From Ignavibacteriaceae bacterium (GTDB lineage Bacteria; Bacteroidota; Ignavibacteria; Ignavibacteriales; Ignavibacteriaceae): a DNA stretch of 12,988 bases. The translations under genes were made by a program, and so were the position numbers. The stretch covers positions 1 to 12,988 of the forward strand of contig JARLHB010000207.1 of NCBI GenBank assembly GCA_031292465.1, given 5' to 3'. The notes beneath the pieces were generated by a model. It was not told where the DNA came from, made no database searches, and saw only the letters and a list, made by a program, of their open reading frames with translations. Shown here piece by piece: positions 6,568 to 12,988 of the stretch (the first letter of the stretch is position 1; the number at the start of each line of letters is the position of its first letter).

Positions 6568-7456
6568 TTATAGGAAATATCTAAATCCTTCAATTATCTC
6601 TAAGCTAAATTCTTTAGAGTTAAGAGCAAGGCTTGTGGTTGAAGGATTTATGGTCGGCCTGCACAAAAGCCCATACCATGGCTTTAGTGTGGAGTTTACC
6701 GAGCACCGTTCGTATCAGCAGGGGGATGCAATAAAGGATATTGACTGGAAAGCTTACGGCAAAACGGAAAAATTTTACATTAAGCAGTATGAGGAAGAAA
6801 CCAACCTGAAAAGCTATATACTGATGGATACAAGCCGTTCCATGAGTTATGCTTCTGAGGGAAATGTATCTAAACTTGAATATGCTTCCACGCTTGTTGC
6901 CGCATTAAGCTACTTAATGGTAAAGCAGCAGGATGCTGTAGGCCTTACTCTTTATTCGGATAAAATAAATAAATATTTCCCTCCCAAAACAAGCAGAGCT
7001 TACCTGCAGGAATTATTAAAGCAGCTTGCCGAAACATCAGCATCCGATAAGACGAATACTGCTTCATGCCTAAATTCAATTGCAGAAAAAATTAAAAGAA
7101 GGGGATTAGTAATAATTGTCTCTGATTTTTTTGACGATGTAAATTCTATCTTGTCTGCGTTAAAACATTTCAGGTATCAGAAGAATGAAGTGATAGTTTT
7201 CCAGATTTTAGATCCGCTTGAAAGAAATTTTGCCTTCGGCAATGATGCAATATTCAAAGACCTTGAAACTGATGATGAAATGACAACCCAGCCGTACCAG
7301 ATTCAGAAAGCATATATACAGGCTATGGCGGAATTTATAAATAAAATAAAAGCTGAATGCCTAAATTCCAATATTGAATACAACCTTATAGAAACGTCCA
7401 CTCCGTTTGATAAGGCTCTATTCAGTTATATACAAAAACGGAACAGGCTGTATTAA
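6548..7456 (+). CDS. DUF58 domain protein with vWA-like MIDAS motif
   Basis: The 302-residue cytoplasmic protein lacks a signal or membrane segment. Its N-terminal third contains the DUF58 hallmark region (about 25-70: 'ARLVVEGFMVGLHKSPYHG', 'EFTEHRSYQQGD', 'DIDWKAYGKT'). From about residue 89 a von Willebrand A-type fold follows, with the metal-site motif D94-T-S-R-S98 and a later 'VSDFFDD' (191-197). DUF58 proteins usually act with MoxR-type AAA+ ATPases and Bat/vWA membrane proteins in chaperone-like or stress functions. No MoxR gene is present in this window, and the noncoding stretch downstream suggests the operon ends here. It starts inside the preceding lipoprotein gene (20-base overlap, different frame); the conserved N-terminal residues support this start even though the ribosome-binding site is weak. 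Confidence 0.9.
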   Translation: MPQLNNDYRKYLNPSIISKLNSLELRARLVVEGFMVGLHKSPYHGFSVEFTEHRSYQQGDAIKDIDWKAYGKTEKFYIKQYEEETNLKSYILMDTSRSMSYASEGNVSKLEYASTLVAALSYLMVKQQDAVGLTLYSDKINKYFPPKTSRAYLQELLKQLAETSASDKTNTASCLNSIAEKIKRRGLVIIVSDFFDDVNSILSALKHFRYQKNEVIVFQILDPLERNFAFGNDAIFKDLETDDEMTTQPYQIQKAYIQAMAEFINKIKAECLNSNIEYNLIETSTPFDKALFSYIQKRNRLY

Positions 7457-7769
7457 AACACCTAAAAAACTTGTAACTTGAAAATCTGCCAACTTGATAA
7501 CGTTTATTAAACGTCCCAAATATATTTCTACCATATATATATGTTGATAATTAAAATATTATTCAATATTATTAACATGTAATTAGGAAAGGTTTATTTT
7601 CTAAATAAAAACAGGGCTGTTTGCTAGAGGGAAATAATATTTCTTCCTTTCCAATAGGAGAAATAGTTAATTAATATGCCTTTATACTTCATCATTTATT
7701 TTTATCCCTGTAACTGAAAACTATTTATGGTAAATAATCAATAAGAAAAATTCAAAAGCGGGGCCCAAT
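7457..7769. other. Noncoding region upstream of the TonB-receptor-type gene
   Basis: About 310 AT-rich bases without a credible gene. It contains a small palindrome, ACGTTT-ATT-AAACGT (7500-7514), 44 bases after the DUF58 stop, and a pair of 7-base complementary segments (GGAAAGG near 7587 and CCTTTCC near 7646) too far apart to be called a hairpin with confidence. A 13-codon open frame from an ATG near 7676 lacks a well-placed ribosome-binding site and is not called. The promoter of the large barrel gene should lie here but no clear match was found. Confidence 0.6.
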
Positions 7770-10193
7770 ATGAGTTATAGAGATAATCCTTCTCTTTTTT
7801 TATTCTTTTTATTAGTATTGTCGTTTAATATATCCTTCGGACAAATAAAATTGATTTCCGGTACAGTAGCAGATTCCGTATCTAAAGAAAAGTTACCGGG
7901 CGTAAATGTACTTATTCTAACCGGAGGGGACGGGAAAGTATACACAGGCATTGCTACAGACCAAAACGGGAAGTTCGTATTTAAAAATGTTAACGTAAAA
8001 AATATTTCGTTAAAGCTTTCGATGATAGGCTATCAAACCAAATTTATAGACAGCTTAAAAATAAAAAGCAATATAGAACTTGGACAAATATTACTTAGTC
8101 CTTCCCCGGTAATACTTCAGGGTATTGAAGTAAAAGCTCAAAAACAGATGCTGGAATTTACTCCCGAGGCAGTAATAATAAATATAGATAAAGTACCCGG
8201 CAATAATTCTTCGGTTTCCGACGCTCTGAAGAATACCGGGCTTGTTGATGTGGACCCTTCAACTAAAAAGATAAGCATAAGAGGAAGCAATGCTGTGAAT
8301 ATAAAGATTGACGGTAAACCGCTTACAATGGCTGCCGATGAACTGCTTAGCCAGATGCCTGCTTCTTATGTTGATAAAGTTGAAATCAGTACAGTCCCTT
8401 CGGCAAAGGATGACCCCGAAGGCGAAGGCGGAATAATAAATATTATAACTAAGAAAAATGCTTCCGACAACTACAACGGTTCTGTAAATATGTACGGCTC
8501 GACGCAGCACATGGGCTTCGGCAGTGCAATGTTTAATTATAAAAAGAGCAGTTTTAATCTTAGTTCTGCTTTCCTTGGCTATCTGGGTGAAATGAAAGTC
8601 ACTAACAATTCAGACAGGATAAATTATAACAGTAATTCTTTGTATCAAATTAGTAACAACGGGGAATCTTACACCCACGGTAACATGAAAGGTGTAAGAA
8701 TAAGCATGGATTATGACCTGGATACTGTAAACACAATATCCGTAAGCGGAAGTTATTATAAAATGGATTACAATAATGAAAACACTGCTTTTGCAGACAA
8801 CTTTAACAGCAGCTATTTTGATGTTTATAATTATGTTCAGAAAAATAATGGTGACTACAATAATAAATTTGTAAACTATTCAGCTTATTACCGGAATAAG
8901 ATAAACAACAAGGGATGCGAGCTAACTTCAGATATTTATTTTATGAAACAGGATAATACAAATAATTCGGATATGAATACCGACTATAATTATATGGCTT
9001 TGTACCCAACGCTCCAGAATAATAACCGCAACGATGTTAATAAGACTATAATATTTAAATTAGACTATGTTAATCCTACCGAAAACTCAGGAAAATTTGA
9101 AGCCGGGTACTGGCTTACCTACCGTAACAGGCAGAATGATTACCGGAATAACAATTACAGCTATCTGCTGGGGGCCTGGAATGACAGCCTGGGGTTGAGC
9201 AATATATTTAAATACAGGGAAATAATTCATTCTTCTTATTTAACTTATTCAAATAAAGTATACATCTTTGATGCAAAAGCCGGGCTAAGGCTTGAACAGA
9301 CTTTAGCTGAAGGTAATCAGGAAATGACTAACCAAATTTTCGATAATGATTATTTAAGCCTTTTTCCTTCTTTATCAATATCATATAAAATAACAGACAG
9401 ATATCAGATATCGTTTAATGCGGCGAGAAGAATTTCACGTCCGCAGATGGACCAGATAAACCCGTTTGTTATTGTTTACGGCCCCAATAATATATTCAGG
9501 GGTAATTCCCAAATAGGCCCGACTTATACTAATATTTACGAACTTGCCCTAAGCTCTTATTTAAAGTTTTATTTCTCCGACACAAAAGGAAAGGCAACAT
9601 ACTTTTCCACAATTGAACAGGACAGTGTAAGCGTAAATACATATATAAATTCAAAATCGTCTAAAACATATGGAACGGAACTTAACTACCCCATAATGAA
9701 TGATCCGTCATCTTTTATTAAATTGCCCGCCTGGTTAACGATGGTGAATATTTCACTTAGTTATTATCATTTAACTGAAGAAGCCGGATATTTAAATGAT
9801 AATTATATTATTAACAGGAACGTTTATAGAATAACCAGCAACGTAAATTGTAAGCTGTGGTATGATATAACCGCTTCAATGTATATTACATATACGCCGA
9901 AAATAAAAGACAGCAGGTTTATTACTTATTCTACCACTTATCTTGGAATTTATTTAAATAAAGATCTATTGAACCGTAAATTACAAATCGGGTTCAATAT
10001 CGGCGATATATTAAATGCTTCTCATACTCAATCCGAAACAATGACATCTGATTTTTATTCATACAGTAATAACCAATATAAATATTCCCCGAACGTTGCA
10101 CTTTCCATAAGGTATAATTTTAATGATTTTAAGATGCAGAACGAAAGGAAAGTGGATGATGGCAGAGATAAAAACGAAGGTGGAATATTTTAG
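7770..10193 (+). CDS. TonB-dependent receptor-type outer-membrane protein (carboxypeptidase-like domain, plug, beta-barrel)
   Basis: The 807-residue protein has a Sec signal (1-25, ending F-G-Q), then a carboxypeptidase-regulatory-like beta-sandwich (about 27-110: 'SGTVADSVSKEKLPGVNVLI', 'TDQNGKFVF', 'SMIGYQTK'). A plug domain follows (about 115-230: 'VSDALKNTGLVDVD', 'ISIRGSNAVNIKIDGKPL', 'VEISTVPSAKDDPEGEGGIINI'), then a barrel of about 570 residues rich in Y and N, ending in Phe. This is the outer-membrane beta-barrel family related to TonB receptors that is abundant in Bacteroidota. No SusD partner is adjacent, so a glycan role is not indicated; the ligand is unknown and could be a metal complex, peptide or other compound. 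No obvious TonB box could be assigned. It stands alone after 313 noncoding bases and is followed by the cupin gene after 72 bases. Confidence 0.9.
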   Translation: MSYRDNPSLFLFFLLVLSFNISFGQIKLISGTVADSVSKEKLPGVNVLILTGGDGKVYTGIATDQNGKFVFKNVNVKNISLKLSMIGYQTKFIDSLKIKSNIELGQILLSPSPVILQGIEVKAQKQMLEFTPEAVIINIDKVPGNNSSVSDALKNTGLVDVDPSTKKISIRGSNAVNIKIDGKPLTMAADELLSQMPASYVDKVEISTVPSAKDDPEGEGGIINIITKKNASDNYNGSVNMYGSTQHMGFGSAMFNYKKSSFNLSSAFLGYLGEMKVTNNSDRINYNSNSLYQISNNGESYTHGNMKGVRISMDYDLDTVNTISVSGSYYKMDYNNENTAFADNFNSSYFDVYNYVQKNNGDYNNKFVNYSAYYRNKINNKGCELTSDIYFMKQDNTNNSDMNTDYNYMALYPTLQNNNRNDVNKTIIFKLDYVNPTENSGKFEAGYWLTYRNRQNDYRNNNYSYLLGAWNDSLGLSNIFKYREIIHSSYLTYSNKVYIFDAKAGLRLEQTLAEGNQEMTNQIFDNDYLSLFPSLSISYKITDRYQISFNAARRISRPQMDQINPFVIVYGPNNIFRGNSQIGPTYTNIYELALSSYLKFYFSDTKGKATYFSTIEQDSVSVNTYINSKSSKTYGTELNYPIMNDPSSFIKLPAWLTMVNISLSYYHLTEEAGYLNDNYIINRNVYRITSNVNCKLWYDITASMYITYTPKIKDSRFITYSTTYLGIYLNKDLLNRKLQIGFNIGDILNASHTQSETMTSDFYSYSNNQYKYSPNVALSIRYNFNDFKMQNERKVDDGRDKNEGGIF

Positions 10194-10265
10194 CAAGTAA
10201 TAAAATATAAATATATTTTAGATAGAATTGTTTTTTTAATTAGTAATAATATTTCAGAAAGTAAT

Positions 10266-10595
10266 TTGAAAATTCAGGACGTACCCTTTAATACTATTGA
10301 CTGGGATAAAATTACATTAACCGAACATCCCGGAACATCAGGAAAAGCCATTTGGCGTACTTTTGAAATGGGAAATATTAGAGTCAGGATGGTTGAATAT
10401 ACTCCCGGCTACGTTGCTGACCATTGGTGCAGCCGCGGGCATGTTCTTCTTGTTCTGGAAGGTGAACTAAAAACTGAACTAAGCGACGGAAGATCATTTA
10501 CTTTAAAACCCGGAATGAGCTACCAGGTTGCTGATGAGTTAAACCAGCACCGTTCATCAACCGTAGCCGGTGCAAAATTATTTATTGTTGATTAA
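10266..10595 (+). CDS. DHWC-motif cupin fold protein (TTG start)
   Basis: The 109-residue single-domain cupin reads 'VRMVEYTPGYVADHWCSRGHVLLVLEGEL', with the D-H-W-C tetrad (about residues 52-55) and a following 'RGH' (about 57-59); a second barrel strand is 'LKPGMSYQVAD' with a later 'HRSSTVAGAKLFIVD'. This pattern fits the small bacterial family known by a DHCW/DHWC-type cupin motif. His53, Cys55 and His59 are plausible metal ligands, but no reaction is known for the family. The family's N-terminal portion starts at the TTG at 10266; the first in-frame ATG would cut off about 35 conserved residues, so TTG is the likely start, with only a weak AGAAAG site before it. It sits 72 bases after the barrel gene and 55 bases before the hydrolase gene. 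Confidence 0.85.
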   Translation: MKIQDVPFNTIDWDKITLTEHPGTSGKAIWRTFEMGNIRVRMVEYTPGYVADHWCSRGHVLLVLEGELKTELSDGRSFTLKPGMSYQVADELNQHRSSTVAGAKLFIVD

Positions 10596-10650
10596 ATAAT
10601 ATTTTGCCTTTCAGTGACGCTTATAAATAAAAATTTGAATAAAGGATATT

Positions 10651-12030
10651 ATGGGAACATTTGTCAGACTTTATCTATTAATTCCATTTGTATTATTTTG
10701 TCAAATAATTTATCCGCAACAATTAAATAATAATAAAATTACAGAGTTAATTAATACTTATGAAAAAGGAACGAGTTTTTCCGGCGTAGTATTATTAACT
10801 CAAAACGATAGTCTTATTTACAGGAAGGCATTTGGATACTCAAATAAGACTTTCGATGTAGAAAATACAATTTCAACAAGGTTTAATCTTGCTTCTATTT
10901 CAAAGGAAATAGTAGTTGCTGCTGTAATTAAACTTGCTTCGGAAGGTAAAATCAATTTGTCATCTCCGGTATCAAAGTACGTTGGTAATGAATTAGGTGA
11001 ATTAGGGATAACGATAACCGTTAGTCAACTTCTATGTCATACATCAGGACTACCAAGAGAAGTTGAATTTAATCATTGTGATAATCTTACTTTAAAAGAT
11101 TTTATGGAGCGGATAAAAACTTTAAAACTATTGTTTAATTCAGGTGAAAAGTACGGATATTCAAATGCTGGTTATATCGTCCTTGGAAGAATTATTGAAG
11201 TGGTTACCGGAGTGGAGTATAGTAAATATATAAAAAACGAAATACTCGAGCCTCTTAAAATGGATAACACTGGATTTACAAACGGTGAAAAAGTAATTAA
11301 AAATTTATCTACCGGATATTATCTGGGAAGAAACGGTATATCTATCGGGGAAAGATCCAGACAGCTTGGAATCTATCCTCCCGGAGGAATGTATAGTACT
11401 GCAGATGATTTGGTAAAATTCGTACAAGGATTACGATATAATAAGTTATTTAGTAGCGCTTGGAGAGATTCCATATTTAACTCTCATATAGGGATTGAAA
11501 AAAATCAGTATAGTGGATATGGATTTGAAATTCTGTTAAATGGTGATAAAAGTTATTATTTGGCAGCAGGAAGTGCAGAAGGCAATAAGAATGCATTGCT
11601 AATTGATGCCAAGAACCGGGATATAATAATAATTTTATCAAATGACGGTGATACTCCGGTATTTGACATCCTGAAGGATTTGTTGAAAGTAAAATCCGGT
11701 GAAACACCCGTAGGGCCAAAAGTATGCAATATTAATGATACTACATATTATAAAAAATTTGTTGGTGAATATGACTTTAGTAATTCACCATTAGCTGCAA
11801 AAATGGATCAGAAGAATTTTATAATTTCTTTCTTTTTTGAAAATGGACATTTCTTCTTATTTGATCCAAGTGATAATAGTACAAATCAATTGTGTGAAAA
11901 TGAACAGAGAAAATTAAAGTTGAGTTTTACAAATGAAATGAGTATTTGGTTTGATACTTCCAAAGAAAATGAATACGAAATGTTCATCTCATGGGACTCG
12001 ACAGTATCAAAAGGAATAAGAGTTAAATAA
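10651..12030 (+). CDS. Secreted serine hydrolase, beta-lactamase class C / penicillin-binding protein fold
   Basis: The 459-residue protein has a Sec signal (1 to about 23). The hydrolase domain spans about 25-345: S82-I-S-K85 is the SXXK nucleophile motif, Y170-S-N172 the YXN motif, with the usual landmarks 'LLCHTSGL' (127-134) and 'PPGGMYSTADDLVKF' (243-257). The third motif, normally H/K-x-G before the last core strand, is replaced by 'LAAGSAEGNKN' (about 304-314), without His or Lys at the expected site. About 110 C-terminal residues form an extra beta-rich domain, as in many family members with a trailing lipocalin-like or DUF3471-type domain; the exact type is not assigned. Members act as esterases, D-amino peptidases or carboxypeptidases, so the substrate is unknown. 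An AAGGA site lies 4 bases before the ATG. Resistance to beta-lactams should not be inferred. Confidence 0.88.
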   Translation: MGTFVRLYLLIPFVLFCQIIYPQQLNNNKITELINTYEKGTSFSGVVLLTQNDSLIYRKAFGYSNKTFDVENTISTRFNLASISKEIVVAAVIKLASEGKINLSSPVSKYVGNELGELGITITVSQLLCHTSGLPREVEFNHCDNLTLKDFMERIKTLKLLFNSGEKYGYSNAGYIVLGRIIEVVTGVEYSKYIKNEILEPLKMDNTGFTNGEKVIKNLSTGYYLGRNGISIGERSRQLGIYPPGGMYSTADDLVKFVQGLRYNKLFSSAWRDSIFNSHIGIEKNQYSGYGFEILLNGDKSYYLAAGSAEGNKNALLIDAKNRDIIIILSNDGDTPVFDILKDLLKVKSGETPVGPKVCNINDTTYYKKFVGEYDFSNSPLAAKMDQKNFIISFFFENGHFFLFDPSDNSTNQLCENEQRKLKLSFTNEMSIWFDTSKENEYEMFISWDSTVSKGIRVK

Positions 12031-12046
12031 TGATTTCAAACAATCT

Positions 12047-12072
12047 AACCGGCTTTTTCACCCACCGGTTTT
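12047..12072 (+). terminator. Weak terminator-like hairpin after the serine hydrolase gene
   Basis: AACCGG (12047-12052) pairs with CCGGTT (12065-12070) around a 12-base loop, with TT following the stem inside a TTTT run. It lies 16 bases past the hydrolase stop. The stem is only 6 bp and the U tract short, so termination may be partial. Confidence 0.45.
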
Positions 12073-12177
12073 CAATGCAGCATAGTTTATGTTCTTTTGT
12101 TTGGTGCTGAATGTAATAAGTAAAGAAACCGAATAAATTCTATTGAAAGAAGAGAAAGATTTCTTTTTTGAACGAAT

Positions 12178-12210
12178 AAAAAGTAGCTGTGAAGTTCTAG
12201 CCTCACAGCT
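12178..12210 (-). terminator. Intrinsic terminator of the phosphohexomutase gene
   Basis: AGCTGTGA (12185-12192) and TCACAGCT (12203-12210) form a perfect 8-bp stem with a 10-base loop. On the minus strand the hairpin is followed after two bases by TTTTT (12182-12178). It lies 31 bases beyond the mutase stop at 12242 and separates the two convergent genes. Confidence 0.75.
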
Positions 12211-12241
12211 CTTTAAATCATAATAAAATTTAAAATCAGAC

Positions 12242-12988
12242 TTAGAATAATTTTTTTATTTCTTCATAATATTTAGCAGATAATTCTTCAGCCAAAGACT
12301 TTGATTTTGCTTCCGTAATAATTCTTATTATAGGTTCTGTATTGGATTTTCTGAAATGTACCCAGTGATCCTGGAAATCAATTCGCAGACCGTCTTCGGT
12401 GTTTATGTTTTCTTTGTTGTATTTGTTTATTAATATCTTAATTACATCATCAGGATTAACATTAACAAGGTCAATCCTTTTCTTGGAAATAAAATAAGCG
12501 GGCAGGGCAGCTTTCATTTCTGCCAGTGTTCCGCCGAACTCCAGTAAATGCTGTAATGTTATCGCTATTCCTACTAAGGCATCCCGTCCGTAATGCAGTG
12601 CAGGATAAATTACTCCGCCGCTTCCTTCTCCGCCGATTACCGCACTTACTTCTTTCATCTTCTTAACCACATTTGCCTCGCCTACAGGTGAACGGAATAC
12701 TTTCTGTCCTTCTTCTGCTGCAACATCATCAACCGCACGGGTTGTGGAAAGGTTAACTGCCACATTTCCTTTGTTCTTCGAAAGTATAAACTGAACTGCC
12801 TGTGTAATCGTATTCTCCTCACCGAAAGGCAGCCCTTCGTTTGTTATAAGTACAAGCCTGTCAACATCCGGGTCAACAACAACGCCAAGGTCAGCATGGC
12901 TTTCTTTTACTGCTTTCATTGTTGCCGTAAGGTTTTCCGGTATTGGTTCCGGCAGGCGGGGGAATATGCCTGTACGTTCGCAGTTCAT
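12242..12988 (-). CDS. glmM: Phosphohexomutase, phosphoglucosamine/phosphomannomutase family (N-terminus outside window)
   Basis: C-terminal 248 or so residues of an alpha-D-phosphohexomutase; the frame is open at the right edge, so the Met at the edge is probably internal. Visible landmarks are the metal-binding loop 'VVDPDVDRL' (D-P-D-V-D-R), the sugar-binding loop 'GGEGSGG' and the phosphate-binding loop 'RKSNTEPIIRI' near the C-terminus. These follow in the normal order of domains 2 to 4. Full-length members have about 450-460 residues, so roughly 200, including the phosphoserine loop, lie beyond the edge. The wording of the metal loop matches the Bacteroidota/Ignavibacteriota proteins usually annotated as phosphoglucosamine mutase (glucosamine-6-phosphate to glucosamine-1-phosphate, for UDP-GlcNAc). 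A phosphomannomutase/phosphoglucomutase specificity cannot be excluded from this half, so the symbol is tentative. An intrinsic terminator lies 31 bases downstream. Confidence 0.85.
   Translation of the reverse strand: MNCERTGIFPRLPEPIPENLTATMKAVKESHADLGVVVDPDVDRLVLITNEGLPFGEENTITQAVQFILSKNKGNVAVNLSTTRAVDDVAAEEGQKVFRSPVGEANVVKKMKEVSAVIGGEGSGGVIYPALHYGRDALVGIAITLQHLLEFGGTLAEMKAALPAYFISKKRIDLVNVNPDDVIKILINKYNKENINTEDGLRIDFQDHWVHFRKSNTEPIIRIITEAKSKSLAEELSAKYYEEIKKLF

Noticed and set aside
7676..7717. 13-codon open frame before the TonB-receptor-type gene as a leader peptide
   Set aside because: The only AGGAG-like sequence is about 15 bases before the ATG, the peptide has no regulatory codon run, and frames of this size are common by chance.
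8259..8510. Minus-strand open frame of 83 codons
   Set aside because: Antisense to the plug domain of the TonB-receptor-type gene; no recognisable protein features.
10201..10237. AT-only inverted repeat followed by seven T as terminator of the TonB-receptor-type gene
   Set aside because: The 9-bp stem has no G-C pair and only a 2-base centre, and the T run starts ten bases later; likely a product of AT-rich sequence.
11477..11719. Minus-strand open frame of 80 codons
   Set aside because: Antisense to the serine hydrolase gene, which has intact motifs and a good ribosome-binding site.
10651..12030. Beta-lactamase conferring antibiotic resistance
   Set aside because: The fold is shared with esterases and peptidases, the third motif is altered and an extra C-terminal domain is present; nothing supports beta-lactam hydrolysis.

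Overview
The window looks like chromosomal DNA of a Bacteroidota/Ignavibacteriota-type bacterium, most likely Ignavibacteria. The strongest sign is a type IX secretion (T9SS) C-terminal sorting domain containing the 'QNYPNPFNP' signature that is very common in that class. Supporting signs are a carboxypeptidase-regulatory-like/TonB-receptor outer-membrane protein, a Bacteroidota-style TAnnTTTG promoter box and an AT-rich base composition. No mobile element, CRISPR array, rRNA or tRNA was seen.

Positions 1-5532 hold five genes, all on the minus strand, that read as an electron-transfer module. In transcription order they are: a nonaheme cytochrome with a T9SS sorting domain (surface or extracellular); a tetraheme c554-type cytochrome (periplasmic carrier); an outer-membrane beta-barrel (porin-like); a 14-heme secreted cytochrome; and a multiheme lipoprotein cytochrome that runs off the left edge. 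The last three are tightly spaced (10 bases, then 15 or 3) and have the composition of a porin-cytochrome conduit: barrel, periplasmic multiheme and outer-membrane lipoprotein multiheme. At least 31 CXXCH haem sites and one CX4CH site are visible. I infer a route for electrons from periplasm to cell surface and on to an extracellular acceptor or donor; the direction and substrate cannot be read from sequence.

Positions 5533-6033 are a noncoding divergent region with a perfect 10-bp inverted repeat and a Bacteroidota-type promoter candidate. Two overlapping plus-strand genes follow: a short TPR (BamD-like) lipoprotein and a DUF58/vWA protein. After 313 noncoding bases comes an 807-residue TonB-receptor-type barrel protein, then a small DHWC-motif cupin starting at TTG, and a secreted serine hydrolase of the beta-lactamase class C fold that seems to lack the third active-site motif. 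The right edge carries, on the minus strand, the C-terminal part of a phosphohexomutase (GlmM/phosphomannomutase family) with an intrinsic terminator between it and the hydrolase.

The most notable content is the combination of a porin-cytochrome conduit with a T9SS-exported multiheme cytochrome in one gene run, together with mutually exclusive RNA pairings between the tetraheme cytochrome and the porin gene.
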